NCBI GenBank assembly: GCA_963576725.1
Contig: OY755237.1
Location: forward strand, 66,498,269-66,562,268
Length of the DNA stretch: 64,000 nucleotides
Reading direction: 5' to 3'
Source: Azorinus chamasolen
Lineage: Eukaryota > Mollusca > Bivalvia > Cardiida > Solecurtidae
Shown: in pieces, positions 43,406 through 54,730 of the stretch
How positions within the stretch are numbered: the stretch's first letter is position 1
Layout: every line of letters starts with the position of its first letter
Position numbers and translations under genes: made by a program
The notes under the pieces: generated by a model
The model's input: only the letters and a program-made list of their open reading frames with translations
The model's database searches: none
Told to the model about the DNA's origin: nothing

Positions 43406-43698
43406 CAGTTGAACTTCGATATCTCGAACTCGGATAGCTTCAATCTCGGGATAACTCGAAGTAAAAGTTCGGTCCTTCCAAAGTTAACAATAAAGAGATT
43501 TTTTTCTGAAATAATTCACTACGCCTATCTAGAAACACATGGCAGCTTAGTGTAGATCTAAAGTAATGGTGAAATCCTTTAGACCTGCATTAGGCTCTGA
43601 ACTGGATAAATTGTCCAGATTAGAAATGGGATGACGCGAACTTCTTTTATCTGGAAGTATATGGTCCCTTTGAAGTTCGGGATATTGAAGTTCAATTG
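43406..43698 (+). mobile_element. Family J MITE, pogo/Tigger-like
   Basis: It is TA-flanked (43404-43405, 43699-43700), with ends CAGTTGAACTTCGATATCTC and GGGATATTGAAGTTCAATTG. It has a second inner inverted pair (CTTCAATCTCGGGATAACTC region) and no GCTCC centre. Confidence 0.75.
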
Positions 43699-43713
43699 TA
43701 TATCCAATATTGT

Positions 43714-43942
43714 TTAACCCATTACCTTATAGGCTATTTTAGATACAACCTCTTTGAATTAATCTACCGAAAAGGAGCATTAATTAGAGAAAAGGAAATT
43801 TTTTAGAAATTTGTAGTTTGAAACCATTGTGATAAATAGAGCATTTGCTCCTATAGGAGCAAATGCTCTATTTATCACAATGGTTTCACAAAGTGACTTT
43901 TATAGAGTCGTCAAAAGTCGTCAATATGAGGGAAAGGGTTAA
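43714..43942 (+). mobile_element. Family B MITE, complete
   Basis: It is TTAA-bounded. The palindrome at 43820-43887 is a perfect 68 bp. Confidence 0.9.
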
Positions 43943-44065
43943 TTAAGCATAATATTACAACGCTGGCCTAAGCGACATAGGTTATAATTGCTACTACATG
44001 TATTTGGTACAACACTTTAAGTACTATTTTGCCAAATATCGGGAAATTAAATACATGTAGCATCG

Positions 44066-44300
44066 TAACCATTTCCCTGTTCTATGTTTATTCCAAATTT
44101 CAATACCTACCGAATATTCATGAACAAAAAAGTGACAATGAAATATGGAAGGTGAAACATTGTAGCCATTAAAAGATCTTTCAAATTCCATTAGCAAACA
44201 GAGCAGAGTAGACCCTGATAAAACCCTATATGTGCCGTCTGATCTGGGTCTACTCTGTTTGCAATTGCGTGAAAACACGTTTATATGAAGGGAAGGTTAA
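44066..44300 (+). mobile_element. Family A2, degraded centre
   Basis: It ends TTAA (left mutated to GTAA). AGAGCAGAGTAGACC contains a small duplication, and the centre is lost. Confidence 0.7.
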
Positions 44301-44715
44301 GACATTTTAAAAAACAATAACAAATTCTAAAACAAAATAACAGTTTAATGCAATACTATACCACGGCTTCACATAAAAACTGATGTAACAAACATATGAC
44401 AATATTTATCACTCAACCAGCACAATAAACACATTCTACGTTCTGCTCTCATTCAAATGTAATGCTAAATATTTAAATGCGCGTTAATAGTCAGTAATCA
44501 ATATCACAAAAACAGTTGACTTTAACAGATATTCCAACAAATAAATACTAAACAATAACCAGATAACTTGATTAAATCAATTAACGCTGATTTTGAAGAA
44601 TTACCAAATTCAACATTTAACAGAAACAAGCTGTTGAAAGACATTGTAAATGAATTATAATATTTAACAATGATAACACCAATTAACAGTGCCAATTTAT
44701 TTCTTGTCAACCGTT

Positions 44716-45690
44716 TCATCGAGCAAATGTTTTACTCCGCCCAGTCGTAATCTGTCGCTTGAGTTTGTTGAAATCCAGTGGTCCAGTCCGCAACTGAGAC
44801 ATGTGACGTCTTCGAATGTTGTTCATTCTTTCTTTCTCAGCTCTTTCATCGTAAGAACTTTGACAATAGGACATTCTACGCGTACACTTAGAAAATTCAG
44901 GCGTATGATATCTGCCTTTATAAGTTGATATATCAAGAGAACCGTCTTTAACTCTTTTGTTGATTTCAACGAGTTTTTCTGTGATCGCTTTCCACTTATC
45001 CATGCCAGTTTTGACGGAATCAGATGGGTCTTTGTTAATGACACCCGTCGTTTCTTCAGAGTCTATTTGTTGCTTTGAATCCCTTTCTTTATCTTGTTCA
45101 GTTTCATCAATCTTCTTGGTTTTGTTTTGCTCCACAGCCAAATTCACAACGTTTAAAAGTTTTGGCAAGTTATCACTGTCTTGTTTATTCTTTTCAGTTT
45201 TCCCACCTTTCTTTTTGCCCGTTTTCTTTCGTTGGTTACTCTTATTAGCATTTTTTGCTGCTAACACGGGTTGTTGTGTAATTGGTGGAAGTTGTTGTAC
45301 CTCAACTGTAGGACCTGATGAGTATGACCCTATACTGACGGATGAACGCTCAGAGAGATCTGAATCGCATCTTTGAAACTCGTCTCGAAATGACCGGCCT
45401 AGTAATGGTGTTTTTCTTCTTTCTGTAAGCTCAAACACCAGATCTAAAATATCGTGATTTATTTTTCCGACGCTTTTATGTTTTTTCTTATCCAACGACA
45501 ACGATTTATCCAGGAATATGTGTTCAGCTCCTTTGTTTGTCCTTTCAGCGTAGTCTAACGCCGGGGAGCTGTAGCCAAAGAGATGATCAGTTGGTGAGGG
45601 ACTTTTGTCATCGTCCATAGAACTATAGCGATTTTCTGTGAAACCTATCACATATGTCTCTGGTCTACTCAAACCCTCTAGTGCATCCAT
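44716..45690 (-). CDS. Orphan helical/basic protein, paralog 2 (324 aa, intronless)
   Basis: Unrecognised protein. The frame is open from a TTG at 45753, but the first ATG is at 45690 (MDALEGLSRPETY) with A at -3 and G at +4. A TATA-like TAATATAAAT (minus strand) at 45755-45764 would place the start site near 45727 and supports this ATG. Residues 49-88 carry the shared 40-residue segment (N52, E56, L66, D67, K69, K76, E87, L88). A Ser-rich stretch (RSSVSIGSYSSG) and a Lys-rich block (KKTGKKKGGKTEKNK) follow, then a charged helix (MDKWKAITEKLVEINKRV). The C-terminus has ERMNNIRRRHMSQL at 287-300 and GPLD, matching paralog 3. No signal peptide or membrane segment. A possible AATAAA lies at 44697-44702, just past the stop. 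Nuclear or nucleic-acid binding is possible from the basic blocks, but unproven. Confidence 0.75.
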   Translation of the reverse strand: MDALEGLSRPETYVIGFTENRYSSMDDDKSPSPTDHLFGYSSPALDYAERTNKGAEHIFLDKSLSLDKKKHKSVGKINHDILDLVFELTERRKTPLLGRSFRDEFQRCDSDLSERSSVSIGSYSSGPTVEVQQLPPITQQPVLAAKNANKSNQRKKTGKKKGGKTEKNKQDSDNLPKLLNVVNLAVEQNKTKKIDETEQDKERDSKQQIDSEETTGVINKDPSDSVKTGMDKWKAITEKLVEINKRVKDGSLDISTYKGRYHTPEFSKCTRRMSYCQSSYDERAEKERMNNIRRRHMSQLRTGPLDFNKLKRQITTGRSKTFAR

Positions 45691-46189
45691 ATTCGATATA
45701 TTTTGACTGACTTTGTTTAAAGATTTATTCACCAATTGTTCTCCGAATGTCAAAATTTATATTACATGTGTTCCAGTATATGAATATAGAGACTCTTTAA
45801 ACATTATTATTACAAAATTACATTTTCAGGTAAAGCTCACTGCAGTTAACTATTTCTGTCAAATGTTTTGCGTTAAATGCCTTTGATTTAAAGGGAACAT
45901 TTTCTTTTCAAGATATGGAGACACTTTCGCATGTATCAAATATCAAACTGCAATTAATACCATTGAGTAACAATGAAAATCTGATCTAGGTTAAACGGCG
46001 ATAGCCTAAATATTTCGGGCATGATATCGATAGGCACGATTGGCCTTAATTACCTTGAATATGATATGCGGCTCCTGTGACGTCGGTTTTTGTCTCTTGG
46101 GGTAGTTGACTAAGTCATATCAATCCTGTATTTACCACGGGGTACGTGTTAGCGCAACACATTAATTGTTTGCTGCACATGTCGTCTAT

Positions 46190-46376
46190 GTGATGACCTA
46201 TGCAAACAGTTTGGATCCAGATGAGACGCCGAGTAACTCGGCGTCTCATCAGGATCCAAACTGTTTGTTACTGTGACTGGTTTTGAAACAAAGATGAAGA
46301 AAAATAAAAACAAAGGAAAATTAAAGCAGACGAAAAAGTTTGCAGACGACAAAAAAAATGGCAGCGAAAGAGTTAA
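46190..46376 (-). mobile_element. Family F MITE
   Basis: The palindrome at 46203-46267 has the centre GCCGAGTAACTCGGC. The right arm has GCAGACGAC motifs and ends GGCAGCGAAAGAGTTAA. Confidence 0.8.
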
Positions 46377-46382
46377 AACAAC

Positions 46383-46586
46383 TTAACCTTTACCTCTTTG
46401 TGCTGTATCGTAAATTTGTATCTGGTGCAAGCTTCACTATTTCCGATTCGAAAACGCTTTTAAGAAACTTTTGACCGAGTGTCAAACAGCTTGGGTTCTG
46501 ATAAGACGCTGAGTTATCCAGCAGCTCATCTGGATCCAAATTGTTTGCAAATGCCAGTCAGGTACTGCATAACGGGGTAGGGTTAA
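46383..46586 (+). mobile_element. Family F2 MITE
   Basis: It is TTAA-bounded. It has the arm CTTTTGACCGAGTGTCAAAC and a decayed centre. Confidence 0.75.
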
Positions 46587-46940
46587 CTAAAAAACAACAG
46601 TGGGGGTATGGGCTGTTTACATGAACATGATCTGCGGGTGTGTTGATAAAAGTACGCGCTGCTCACAGCATGGCTCACCGCAAATCTAAGATTGACTCAC
46701 TTGAACCTATATGACTGTAGGCCTAGTTGCAAAACAACACTGCGGGGGTTTTCAGCTCTCATATTTAGAAAATAAAATCTGAAAATAAATGTTCAAATTA
46801 CATCAAATCTTAGCTTGCTATTAAATGGACATATATTATATACATGTATGTACAAACCCATTTCCAAATTTTTATGATAATCGTTCGACACCTAAGTTAA
46901 AAATATAAAATCTAACGATGCATTAAATAGTAGCTTTAGA

Positions 46941-47158
46941 TTAACCCTTACCCTCACGTACACGCATGTCGAAGCTTTGCAAACAGAGCTGTCTAACCAG
47001 GGTTTGCTTATGACATAATTATATACGTTTTAATTGACAGTTTCTACAATGGCCAAAATTCCTCTGTTCATATGCTTTATAAAAATAATATATTAATGAA
47101 TGCGTGTATTCATTAAGTGATGACTTCTGGCATAAATATTCATAAGGTAAAGGGTTAA
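46941..47158 (-). mobile_element. Family A1, palindrome mostly deleted
   Basis: It is TTAA-bounded. Only GCAAACAGAGCTGTCTAACC is left of the core. Confidence 0.65.
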
Positions 47159-47344
47159 AACTTACTTTATTATATATATCATTTATTGGAACTAGATCGG
47201 GTCACAATATTAATCTACGTTAGTAACCGCCCTCCCCACGCAACATTTGTTACATGCATTGTATATGAACAGAAACAAACACAGCGTGCCACAGGTCTAT
47301 TTTCAAAGCAAATATAGTACATAGTATAATATACGTTTCATGAT

Positions 47345-47595
47345 TTAACCATTTCATTCATATCAACGAGTTTTCACGCAGTTGCAAACAGCGTAGACCC
47401 AGATCAGACGGCTGATATAGGAGCCGTCTGATCAGGATCTACTCTGTTTTCCAACGGAATTTAGAAGATATGTGTCTTTAGTCTCTGAAATGGATACCAT
47501 GTTCCACCTTCCATAATTAATTATAACTATTTTGTCCATGAATATCCAGTAGGTATTGAAATTTGAAATTAAACATAGAACAGGGAAAGGATTAA
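47345..47595 (-). mobile_element. Family A2 MITE, complete
   Basis: It is TTAA-bounded, with a core at about 47383-47449 and one mismatch in the centre (GGCTGATATAGGAGCC). Confidence 0.8.
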
Positions 47596-47916
47596 GATAG
47601 TTTATACCAACTGGCTCTATGACTACATCTTATGGATATTGGTATATAAAATTTATATAAATGTAATTAATGTCGTTGATGCTTTAAATAATTGGAGTCT
47701 GTTTTAATACAGCATGTATACATGCTTACCTCTTACAACTAATGGGTATGTGAACCAGAATAAGACAACAGGTGACACAAATACAAAACAATAGCACTAC
47801 AAACTACAGCATTACATAGTCCCAGCTCATCTACTATAAGGTGAACATAGTAATCACAGCCAGGGCCAATATATGTATATAATACATGTACCCAGATCAG
47901 ACGGCCACTGTAGGAT

Positions 47917-48252
47917 TTAAAGAGGAAGTCCCTACAATGATCGCATATTTTCAATAATATCATAAAACTTGGTATTTGTTATGGTCTATCATTAATAGCT
48001 TTCTCGGAAGTGGTCGGAGAATCGCGAATAGGGCGAACAGTTACGAAACTAAAACCCAACCCGAATAAAACTGAAACATCGGGGAGTAAAACCGGGATCG
48101 GCGATATCAAACACATGGATGTTTTGTCATTATAAACGGTAATTAGATGGGGCTTTTTGCGATATACTACTTTTCAGCATATAAACAATTGAGTTTTGTA
48201 CAGTTTAAGTGTTTATGAAACGCGTCAAATGTAGGGACATCCCCTTTAAGTA
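47917..48252 (+). mobile_element. Family K MITE
   Basis: Imperfect inverted ends TAAAGAGGAAGTCCCTACAA and TGTAGGGACATCCCCTTTAA enclose 336 bp of non-coding sequence. Confidence 0.65.
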
Positions 48253-48364
48253 ATACATTGTTAACACAGTTTTGTCTCCAAGAAACCCCTCCTGCTGTAG
48301 CACATGTTTAACGCCCTAATTACAGTCCCAACTCAACATAACCCAGTCCAACTACACCAAAAAA

Positions 48365-48365
<1 letters not shown>

Positions 48366-48398
<33 letters not shown>

Positions 48399-48405
48399 GC
48401 GCGCA
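48366..48405. repeat. (AC)n/(GC)n microsatellite
   Basis: Alternating purine-pyrimidine tract ending in CGCGCGCG; potential Z-DNA. Confidence 0.95.
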
Positions 48406-48617
48406 AGAATAACAAAAAAGCAACAACAAAAAACACTAGAAAAATTGACAGATGCGTTTAGTGGGTACCAGTACATCACCAGCACAATACAGTTTGAAAA
48501 TATAAAATAAAAAGCGTTGTTTCACAAACATACTTGTATGCTCATCACCTGCATCAAAAACTTCAAAATACTGTTTACTGTGATGGAAATTAAAATAATG
48601 TATCAGATACTGATATA

Positions 48618-48811
48618 CAATATAACCTGTCTGAAACGGCCAACAAAGTCAGGTCTAAGTATGAGTATGTAAGGCAGGTGGTAGTTTAGTTCAGGTCAAA
48701 CGTAATGCAGAGGGGCTTCCTGCATTTCTTTTGTCATGCATTAAGCAACCACCTGCTTTATATGACTCACAGGTTCAATAAATGAATGACCGCTTAAGAC
48801 AGGTTCTATTG
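48618..48811 (+). mobile_element. Family D MITE
   Basis: The left end CAATATAACCTGTC and right end GCTTAAGACAGGTTCTATTG flank a palindrome with a decayed centre (GAGGGGCTTCC). TA-flanked. Confidence 0.75.
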
Positions 48812-49106
48812 TATGAAAACAAAACAGTGATTGATATCAATATTGCTCATAAGCAGTGATTGGTATGAATATTGCTCATATAGTATTACAATGAAACGGG
48901 TTTAAAACATCATATCCTTATTTCATACAAAACAATTTGTCAATACAAACATCTATTTAAACTATGTTATCATAATGGCAAAGTATGCAAACAAAATATG
49001 TTGTTGTTGTTTTTTAATTCTGAAAGTAGGCGATCCTTCGGAAACAAAAGCACCAGTGCAAAAGACAAAAATTGCAAAACAAAACCACTACAAACAACAA
49101 AACACG

Positions 49107-49336
49107 TTAACCCATTCCCTCATAGGCTATTTTTAGATACAACCTCTTTGAAAAAATCTACCGAAAAGGAGCATTAACTAGAGAAAAAGGAAAATTTTAC
49201 AATTTTGTAGTTTGAAACCATTGTGATAAATAGAGCATTTGCTCCTATAGGAGCAAATGCTCTATTTATCACAATGGTTTCACAAAAGGACTTCTACAGA
49301 GTCGTCAAAAGTCGTCAATATGAGGGAAAGGGTTAA
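49107..49336 (+). mobile_element. Family B MITE, complete
   Basis: It is TTAA-bounded. The palindrome at 49214-49281 is a perfect 68 bp. Confidence 0.9.
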
Positions 49337-49416
49337 TACCTTAATTAACTATAATGTACATTTTATACAAAAAACCTATCAATGTGTGATGAATTTGTTA
49401 CTCCCATGAACAAACG

Positions 49417-49656
49417 TATAACCCTTTACTCCATTAATATTCATGTAAGAAATAACGATATTAACAATGTTGATAAGTTATATTTATAATGACACACGCT
49501 CGCAGGAAATTTGGCAATGGCAGATACTGTAGAATCATATGTATATTATTTTGTGAGCAACAGAACAGTCCCTGATCAGACGGCTCTTATTGGAGCCGTT
49601 TGATCTAGGTCTACTCTGTTTGCAAATGCGTAGAAAGGCGCATTTATGGAGTAAAG
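49417..49656 (+). mobile_element. Family A1 MITE
   Basis: It has the full layout. The centre is GGCTCTTATTGGAGCC, and terminal TTAAs are lost. Confidence 0.7.
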
Positions 49657-49977
49657 ATCGAGTTGCATGTAAAATGACAAACTTTCGATATTGTAGGGTA
49701 CGTGTTTTAAACCTTATCTTGCATTGGTTATCGAAATATTGCATTAAAATATATACATGTACTATGTTGAATTTACATGTACCGAAAAGTTAATTTAACA
49801 AATGTCCTTTCCATTTCATACATGTTAATATCTGTAAATTAAATTTAAGTTTGCACAATGCGATATGGTATGTAGCATAAACAGAAGACTAGATCAATTT
49901 CACTGATAAACCAACCGAAATGCTTTGTTGATACGGTCAATTTCAAAATAATTCCGGCTATGATACCATTTATTCAT

Positions 49978-50206
49978 TTAACCTTTTACCTCATCCAGAC
50001 GTATTTGAACGCCTTCGCAAACAGAATAGATCTAGATCAGACCACTTCTGCAAGAATAGGATCTGCTCTATTTGTTTATGAAATAATACAGACCCCATAT
50101 ACTACGTTATTTTGCCACGGCCAAGCTATGCTGTGTTCAAATCAACCAACACAGAAACATGATGACATTATTTCTAACATGAATATTCAAAAGGTAAGTC
50201 GGTTAA
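49978..50206 (-). mobile_element. Family A1 MITE, partial core
   Basis: It is TTAA-bounded. The core arms GCAAACAGAATAGATC and GGATCTGCTCTATTTG are kept; the centre is deleted. Confidence 0.65.
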
Positions 50207-50534
50207 TGTAGATTTTGCGTCACTGACTGATGGGACAATGTTGTCTAAAGAGTATTTTTAATACCCTACGATATAAACACAGCGTACATCTTACGTCATG
50301 ACCAGACTGCTGTGTGTCAATGCCATTCAGGTCCAGGATTAGTGATACATTTCAGACTAATTTATTGCACTTAAGTTTGGCAGTGGTACTTTCACTCGCA
50401 TTTTTATTTCGCGATTTGTAATCAGTTGGCTTTGCCGAATGTCCTGTGACAGAACACTTAAGAAGACACTGCCCATATTCAGACCCACTTGGGCTATCGA
50501 GTTTCCAAATCCGTAACACTGTCGAATTTACGGC

Positions 50535-50660
50535 TGTACTTAACCCTTATGCTAACAGTGATCTGATAGACACTTGCAAACAGCCTGGATTTAAAATATC
50601 GGTGTCTGATCTGGTTCAAAACTGTTTGATACTCGGACAACATTATCTCAAAATCTTAAA
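50535..50660 (+). mobile_element. Family F fragment
   Basis: It has TTAACCCTTATGC and a decayed core (GCAAACAGCCTGGATT, CAAAACTGTTTGATAC), 430 bp upstream of paralog 3. Confidence 0.5.
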
Positions 50661-50984
50661 CGAATTGGTGATTGACAAACAGCAACAGATTGGAGTTTGG
50701 GGAGATTTCACTTTGTTCCGCATAATAATGATCAAATATCATGCCAGCACTGTGTCGCTTTTACCTCCCGCTGCGAGAAAGTGAAAGGTGTGTACATACC
50801 ATACTAGTTCAAACAAAGCTTTTTAAACGCTCATTAAAACGCATAAACAAAAACGATATGATATTACACCATAGGTGTTATCGAAAAGATCATGCTGGCA
50901 TACATGGAGGAAATCATAACGGGGGTGAACTCATGTCACATATCATAAACCCTCTCACCTAGAGTCTCCCAGGGTCTAGTTTGG

Positions 50985-50992
50985 TATATATA
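50985..50992 (+). promoter_or_regulatory. Candidate TATA box of paralog 3
   Basis: TATATATA lies 95 bp before the ATG. A start site about 30 bp downstream would give a 5' leader of roughly 70 bp. Position-based inference. Confidence 0.45.
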
Positions 50993-51087
50993 TCTGCCAC
51001 GCTGAGCTCTTAGACCATTCACTCTGAAACAGAGTTTCTGAAAGTATACATACAGAAGCAAGAGAAGAAAAGTTCGTCTCTTCGAAA

Positions 51088-51537
51088 ATGCCTGCACCAC
51101 TTGTTATTCCGATGGTTGAGAATCTTGGTTCAGCGACAGGATTTGCTGAGAAGATGAACCAGATTTCTGAAAACAAATGCCGTATCAAATTGGGCATTCT
51201 GGACGCTAAACAAAATGTGTCCTTGGCTAAAATGGACAAAGAAATGCGTGGACTGAAACACGAACTTCTGCAAATGAAACAGAAGCCAGGGAAGCGTAAC
51301 GGACCGAGGGAACCAGGCAGGAATTCGCCGAATGCAAAAGTTACGAAAGTTGTTGAGAAATGTGACTCTCCTCGCAGTGAAGACGAGGAAAATAATGAAC
51401 CACAGCGAAAGTCATCAACCGGTGACTCTAAAGCAAAGAGGGTCGCAGAGGAGAGAATAAACAACCTTCATCGTCGCTATTCTGCCCAGCTTGGGCCAAT
51501 GGACGGGAAGAAAGGTGCACAAAAACCCAGTCGCTGA
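51088..51537 (+). CDS. Orphan helical/basic protein, paralog 3 (149 aa, intronless)
   Basis: Unrecognised protein. The ATG has A at -3, and a TATA-like box lies about 95 bp upstream. The N-terminus is short and hydrophobic (MPAPLVIPMVENLG) but too short for a signal peptide. Residues 21-60 are the shared segment (N24, E28, L38, D39, K41, K48, E59, L60), predicted helical. A Pro/Lys/Arg linker follows (KQKPGKRNGPREPGRN), then an acidic patch (SPRSEDEENNE) and RKSSTGDSK, a possible phosphosite also seen in paralog 4 (RKSASTGN). The C-terminus holds ERINNLHRRYSAQLGPMD (122-139), matching paralog 2. It is the shortest member and the only one on the plus strand. The 3' region carries a 110-bp tandem duplication. 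Confidence 0.75.
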   Translation: MPAPLVIPMVENLGSATGFAEKMNQISENKCRIKLGILDAKQNVSLAKMDKEMRGLKHELLQMKQKPGKRNGPREPGRNSPNAKVTKVVEKCDSPRSEDEENNEPQRKSSTGDSKAKRVAEERINNLHRRYSAQLGPMDGKKGAQKPSR

Positions 51538-51558
51538 GAAAGAGAAAGACTGTGCTTT

Positions 51559-51780
51559 GGGCTACTTAGCGCTGTGATACCGTCGGGGGTAAAATACATT
51601 AACCTGTCGTTGTTTAGCATGGGAACGTGTGGAGGGATGGCCCATTTCAATAATTGCAGAAGACTACTGGGCTACTTAGTGATGTGATACCGTCAAGGGT
51701 AAAAGACATTAATCTGCCGTTGTTTAAACTAGCATGGAAACGTGTGGAGGGATGACGCATTTCAATAATTGCTGAAGACT
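51559..51780 (+). repeat. 110-bp tandem duplication in the 3' region of paralog 3
   Basis: Two units start at GCTACTTAGC (51561) and GCTACTTAGT (51671) and end TTCAATAATTGC plus GAAGACT. Each carries GTGTGGAGGGATG. The second has a small insertion (AAACTAG). It is not related to the MITE families. Confidence 0.85.
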
Positions 51781-52009
51781 AATGACTGGAATTGTGATTA
51801 TATACGTAGCGAACACAAATGTGTGAAAAAAGACAGTTTTCCACATAGGAGGCTGCCTGAATGATGACGACAAGATCAGAGGAGTTGACTGGACTATACT
51901 ATAAGTGTAAAAGAACAGATACCAGACAATGCTTGTCGTAGATAGAGACTAAACCTTATCACGATGTAAACATTGATGTTGGCATGAACTCTGAACTTAA
52001 ACAGTCTTA

Positions 52010-52155
52010 CCTTTTTTCTATTTGTTCGCACGTTTGAGATACTACTGCCCGAACAACTTGGATTCTGTTGTGATGCCGAGTTACTCGTCATCTCGTATGG
52101 ATTCAAGCTGTTTTCAAATGCAGGTCTGGTCGCGCTTCGCATAGTAATGGGTAAA
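52010..52155 (+). mobile_element. Family F2 fragment
   Basis: It has CGAACAACTTGGATTCTG, GATGCCGAGTTACTCG and TGGATTCAAGCTGTTTTC. Confidence 0.55.
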
Positions 52156-52211
52156 TGGATCTGCGTGGTCTAGCCGTGGTGCTGTAAATTATGTGTAACC
52201 AAAATAGAATG

Positions 52212-52413
52212 TATAGTGAAAACTCGATTATTCGAATTCTGAAATACGTACCACTATTGATCTTTAACACAGGTGGCACCTTAATGCAGGGTGAAAATCA
52301 TGCAGAAAGCTCCTCTCGAGTAGCTTTCTGCATGACTGTCACCCTGCATTAAGCAGCCTGCCTTCAAATACATAAAATCTTCATACTAAAATTTCGTTGT
52401 ATCGAGTTTTCAT
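52212..52413 (+). mobile_element. Family C variant
   Basis: Ends TGAAAACTCGATTATTCG and ATCGAGTTTTCA. The palindrome at about 52270-52361 has the centre AGCTCCTCTCGAGTAGCT. Confidence 0.8.
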
Positions 52414-52922
52414 TAAAATACACAACTAAGCGAAAAACGTGAGAAATCGCCACGTCAGGCTGTATATCTCGTAAATTAGTGACTGGGAATGGAAGCATTT
52501 GAAACCAAATCCTATGGTGCTAGAATTTATTGACTCTTGATATTCTTGTATTGTATTTTCTTTAATATTCTGCGTGGTCATTGCTCAATCGAGATCATGA
52601 AAGCTCTTTAAAATGTAAAATTGTTTACTTTTAACAAACTGGCCCAAGAATATAGCATGTTGTAAATCGATTTTGAACTACTTTTTATGATATGATTTAT
52701 AAGATGTTGTTAATGAAGATTCTACTAAAGATGGTTTCGATTGAGCTATGTCCAGGTGTAGGAAAATGTGCTATGCATTTAAATCCATTATATTGTGCCT
52801 AGTTGTAGGTATAAATAAATAATTAAAATACCAATTCAGACATTTTGTTTTTATTTGCAAATGCGTCGACGTTTTTCTCTAGCTCTGTTCGTTACAATTT
52901 GTTTGCCTTTCTTTAGCTCTGT

Positions 52923-52957
52923 CCATCTATCTATCTATCTATATATCTATATATCTA

Positions 52958-53021
<64 letters not shown>

Positions 53022-53030
53022 GATATCTAG
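52923..53030. repeat. (CTAT)n microsatellite, then GTCTGTCTG tract to about 53145
   Basis: More than twenty CTAT units, then imperfect CTGT units. Confidence 0.95.
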
Positions 53031-53211
53031 CTATATCTAATCTAGCTATATCTGTCTGACTGTATGTCCGTCCATCCTTCTGTATGTTTGTTAGTTTGTC
53101 ATGTCTGTCTGTCTATCCGTCTGTCTGTCTGTCCGCCCGTCCGCTCACACGGATTGATGGTTATGTGACACTGAGAACAAAATACTTGTGTTTTTCTTTT
53201 TTTGTGACAAT

Positions 53212-53470
53212 TTTTATGCTCCCGCCTTTAGGCGACGGGAGCATTAAGTTTCACCCTTGTCTGTCCGTACGCCTGTACGTACGTACGTCTGTACGTCCGA
53301 AATTTTCGTCAAGGATTTATTGGCTTGTGTAAGGTGGAATGATTTGATATTTGGTCTGAAGCATTATCATAGTGAGTTGTAACGTGTCTCCCCTTTTCAG
53401 GTCTGTCGTTCATCTACTTCCTATTTGACGGCGGGGGCATCCGTGTACCATGGGCACATTTTCTTTTCTT
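53212..53470 (+). repeat. Dispersed repeat starting TTTTTATGCTCCCG
   Basis: It starts with a small hairpin, GCTCCCGCCTTTAGGCGACG, followed by GGGAGC. A GTACGTACGTACGT-type tract and TTCAGGTCTGTCGTTCATC follow. Related to 29755-29935. Confidence 0.5.
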
Positions 53471-53662
53471 TTATTTTATGTGACTATTTTGAACAAAAGA
53501 ATAGTCACATAACATTAAATCTATGAGAACGTCCGTCCGTCTTGATGTTTCCAAGAATGAAAGGTACAATGAGTTGATCAAGTAATAACGAAATATGATG
53601 AAAGTATGAATGTGTAACGAAGATGAAAGGCAAAATATTATGTTTGACGTAATGACGATGTA

Positions 53663-53919
53663 TTAACTCTTACCTCACTGTGAACAAAAATAATAACTCC
53701 TAAAATTTGGACCTGGTGAAATACTGACCACTTCAGATTTGATAAAGCTTTTGAGAATCTATTGATTCAGTTTCAATCAGCTTGGATCCCGATGAAACCC
53801 CGAGATACTTGGATCAGGGTCTGCTCTGTTTGCTTATGATATAATATTAATGTGATTCTACAGTTTCTGCTATGTCTAAAAAAAATTCTCACATGAATAT
53901 TCATAGAGTAAATGGTTAA
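53663..53919 (+). mobile_element. Chimeric MITE: F2 left half, A1 right half
   Basis: The left part is F2 (AAGCTTTTGAGAATCTATTG, GCTTGGATCCCGATGA). From GGATCAGGGTCTGCTCTG onward it is A1. It is TTAA-bounded as a single unit. Confidence 0.7.
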
Positions 53920-54139
53920 ATTGTAGGTGAACGCTGTTTGCAATGTTCGATTTTTGGTAATAACAGCAATGCTGCGGTATGTCCTTGTGTGCTGAACTTT
54001 TAAAGAGAAGTAAAGTGCGTTTGCTCATTTTGATTTTTTTTATTCTCACAAGTGCGTGACCTTAATTCTGCTGACAAAATCCTTGTCGACAGACATTCTA
54101 CAATTAAGGTTGTTTCTTCTTTCTCCATTTCTTTTCAAA

Positions 54140-54225
54140 TCACTATTAGAGAATCAAACAGATATGATTCATATGAGACACTGATTACTCGGCATAGTAT
54201 CAGGATACAAACTGTTTGAACTTCG
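54140..54225 (+). mobile_element. Degenerate family F core
   Basis: It has CAAACAGATATGATTCAT and GGATACAAACTGTTTGAAC. Confidence 0.45.
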
Positions 54226-54259
54226 TATGCATCTTTGTTGAAGAGGTAAATAAATGCGA

Positions 54260-54369
54260 AGCTCTCTCTTTGTCTCTGTCTTCTGTCTCTTTCTTTCTTT
54301 CTCTCTGTCTCTCTCTGTCCCTGTCTCTCTCTGTCTCTCTGTCTCTCTGCCTCTCTCTCTCTGTCTCTC

Positions 54370-54415
<46 letters not shown>
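54260..54415. repeat. CT/GTCT-rich microsatellite
   Basis: Polypyrimidine tract of CTCT and GTCT units on the plus strand; open frames across it are artefacts. Confidence 0.95.
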
Positions 54416-54730
54416 CATTCATCAATGAAAAAGACTGATACAGTCTTCTTCTTAAAACGTTAGGAACAACAAAACTCAACATTTGTTTCTCACAATAAGT
54501 TTAATTGCATTTAACATATATTGATGCTGATAAACAAATTCATAGATAAAGGAGTTGGAATTCACCAAGGAAGGTGCGATTTTAGGAGTATTAATGATGT
54601 AATGATACATAAACATTCATGAAAAATGAAAGATCAAGAATATACAGTAGAATTTGTGTTAAGCTACCTCATATTAATTAGATACAGAACATTTAAAAAG
54701 CAGGTGGTTGCTCATTACAGGGCAAAAGTA

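Noticed and set aside
44957..45376. Plus-strand 139-codon frame
   Set aside because: Antisense shadow of paralog 2.
50976..51464. Minus-strand 162-codon frame
   Set aside because: Antisense shadow of paralog 3.
54135..54482. Open frames made of Arg-Glu or Ser-Leu repeats
   Set aside because: Pure translation of the CT microsatellite.
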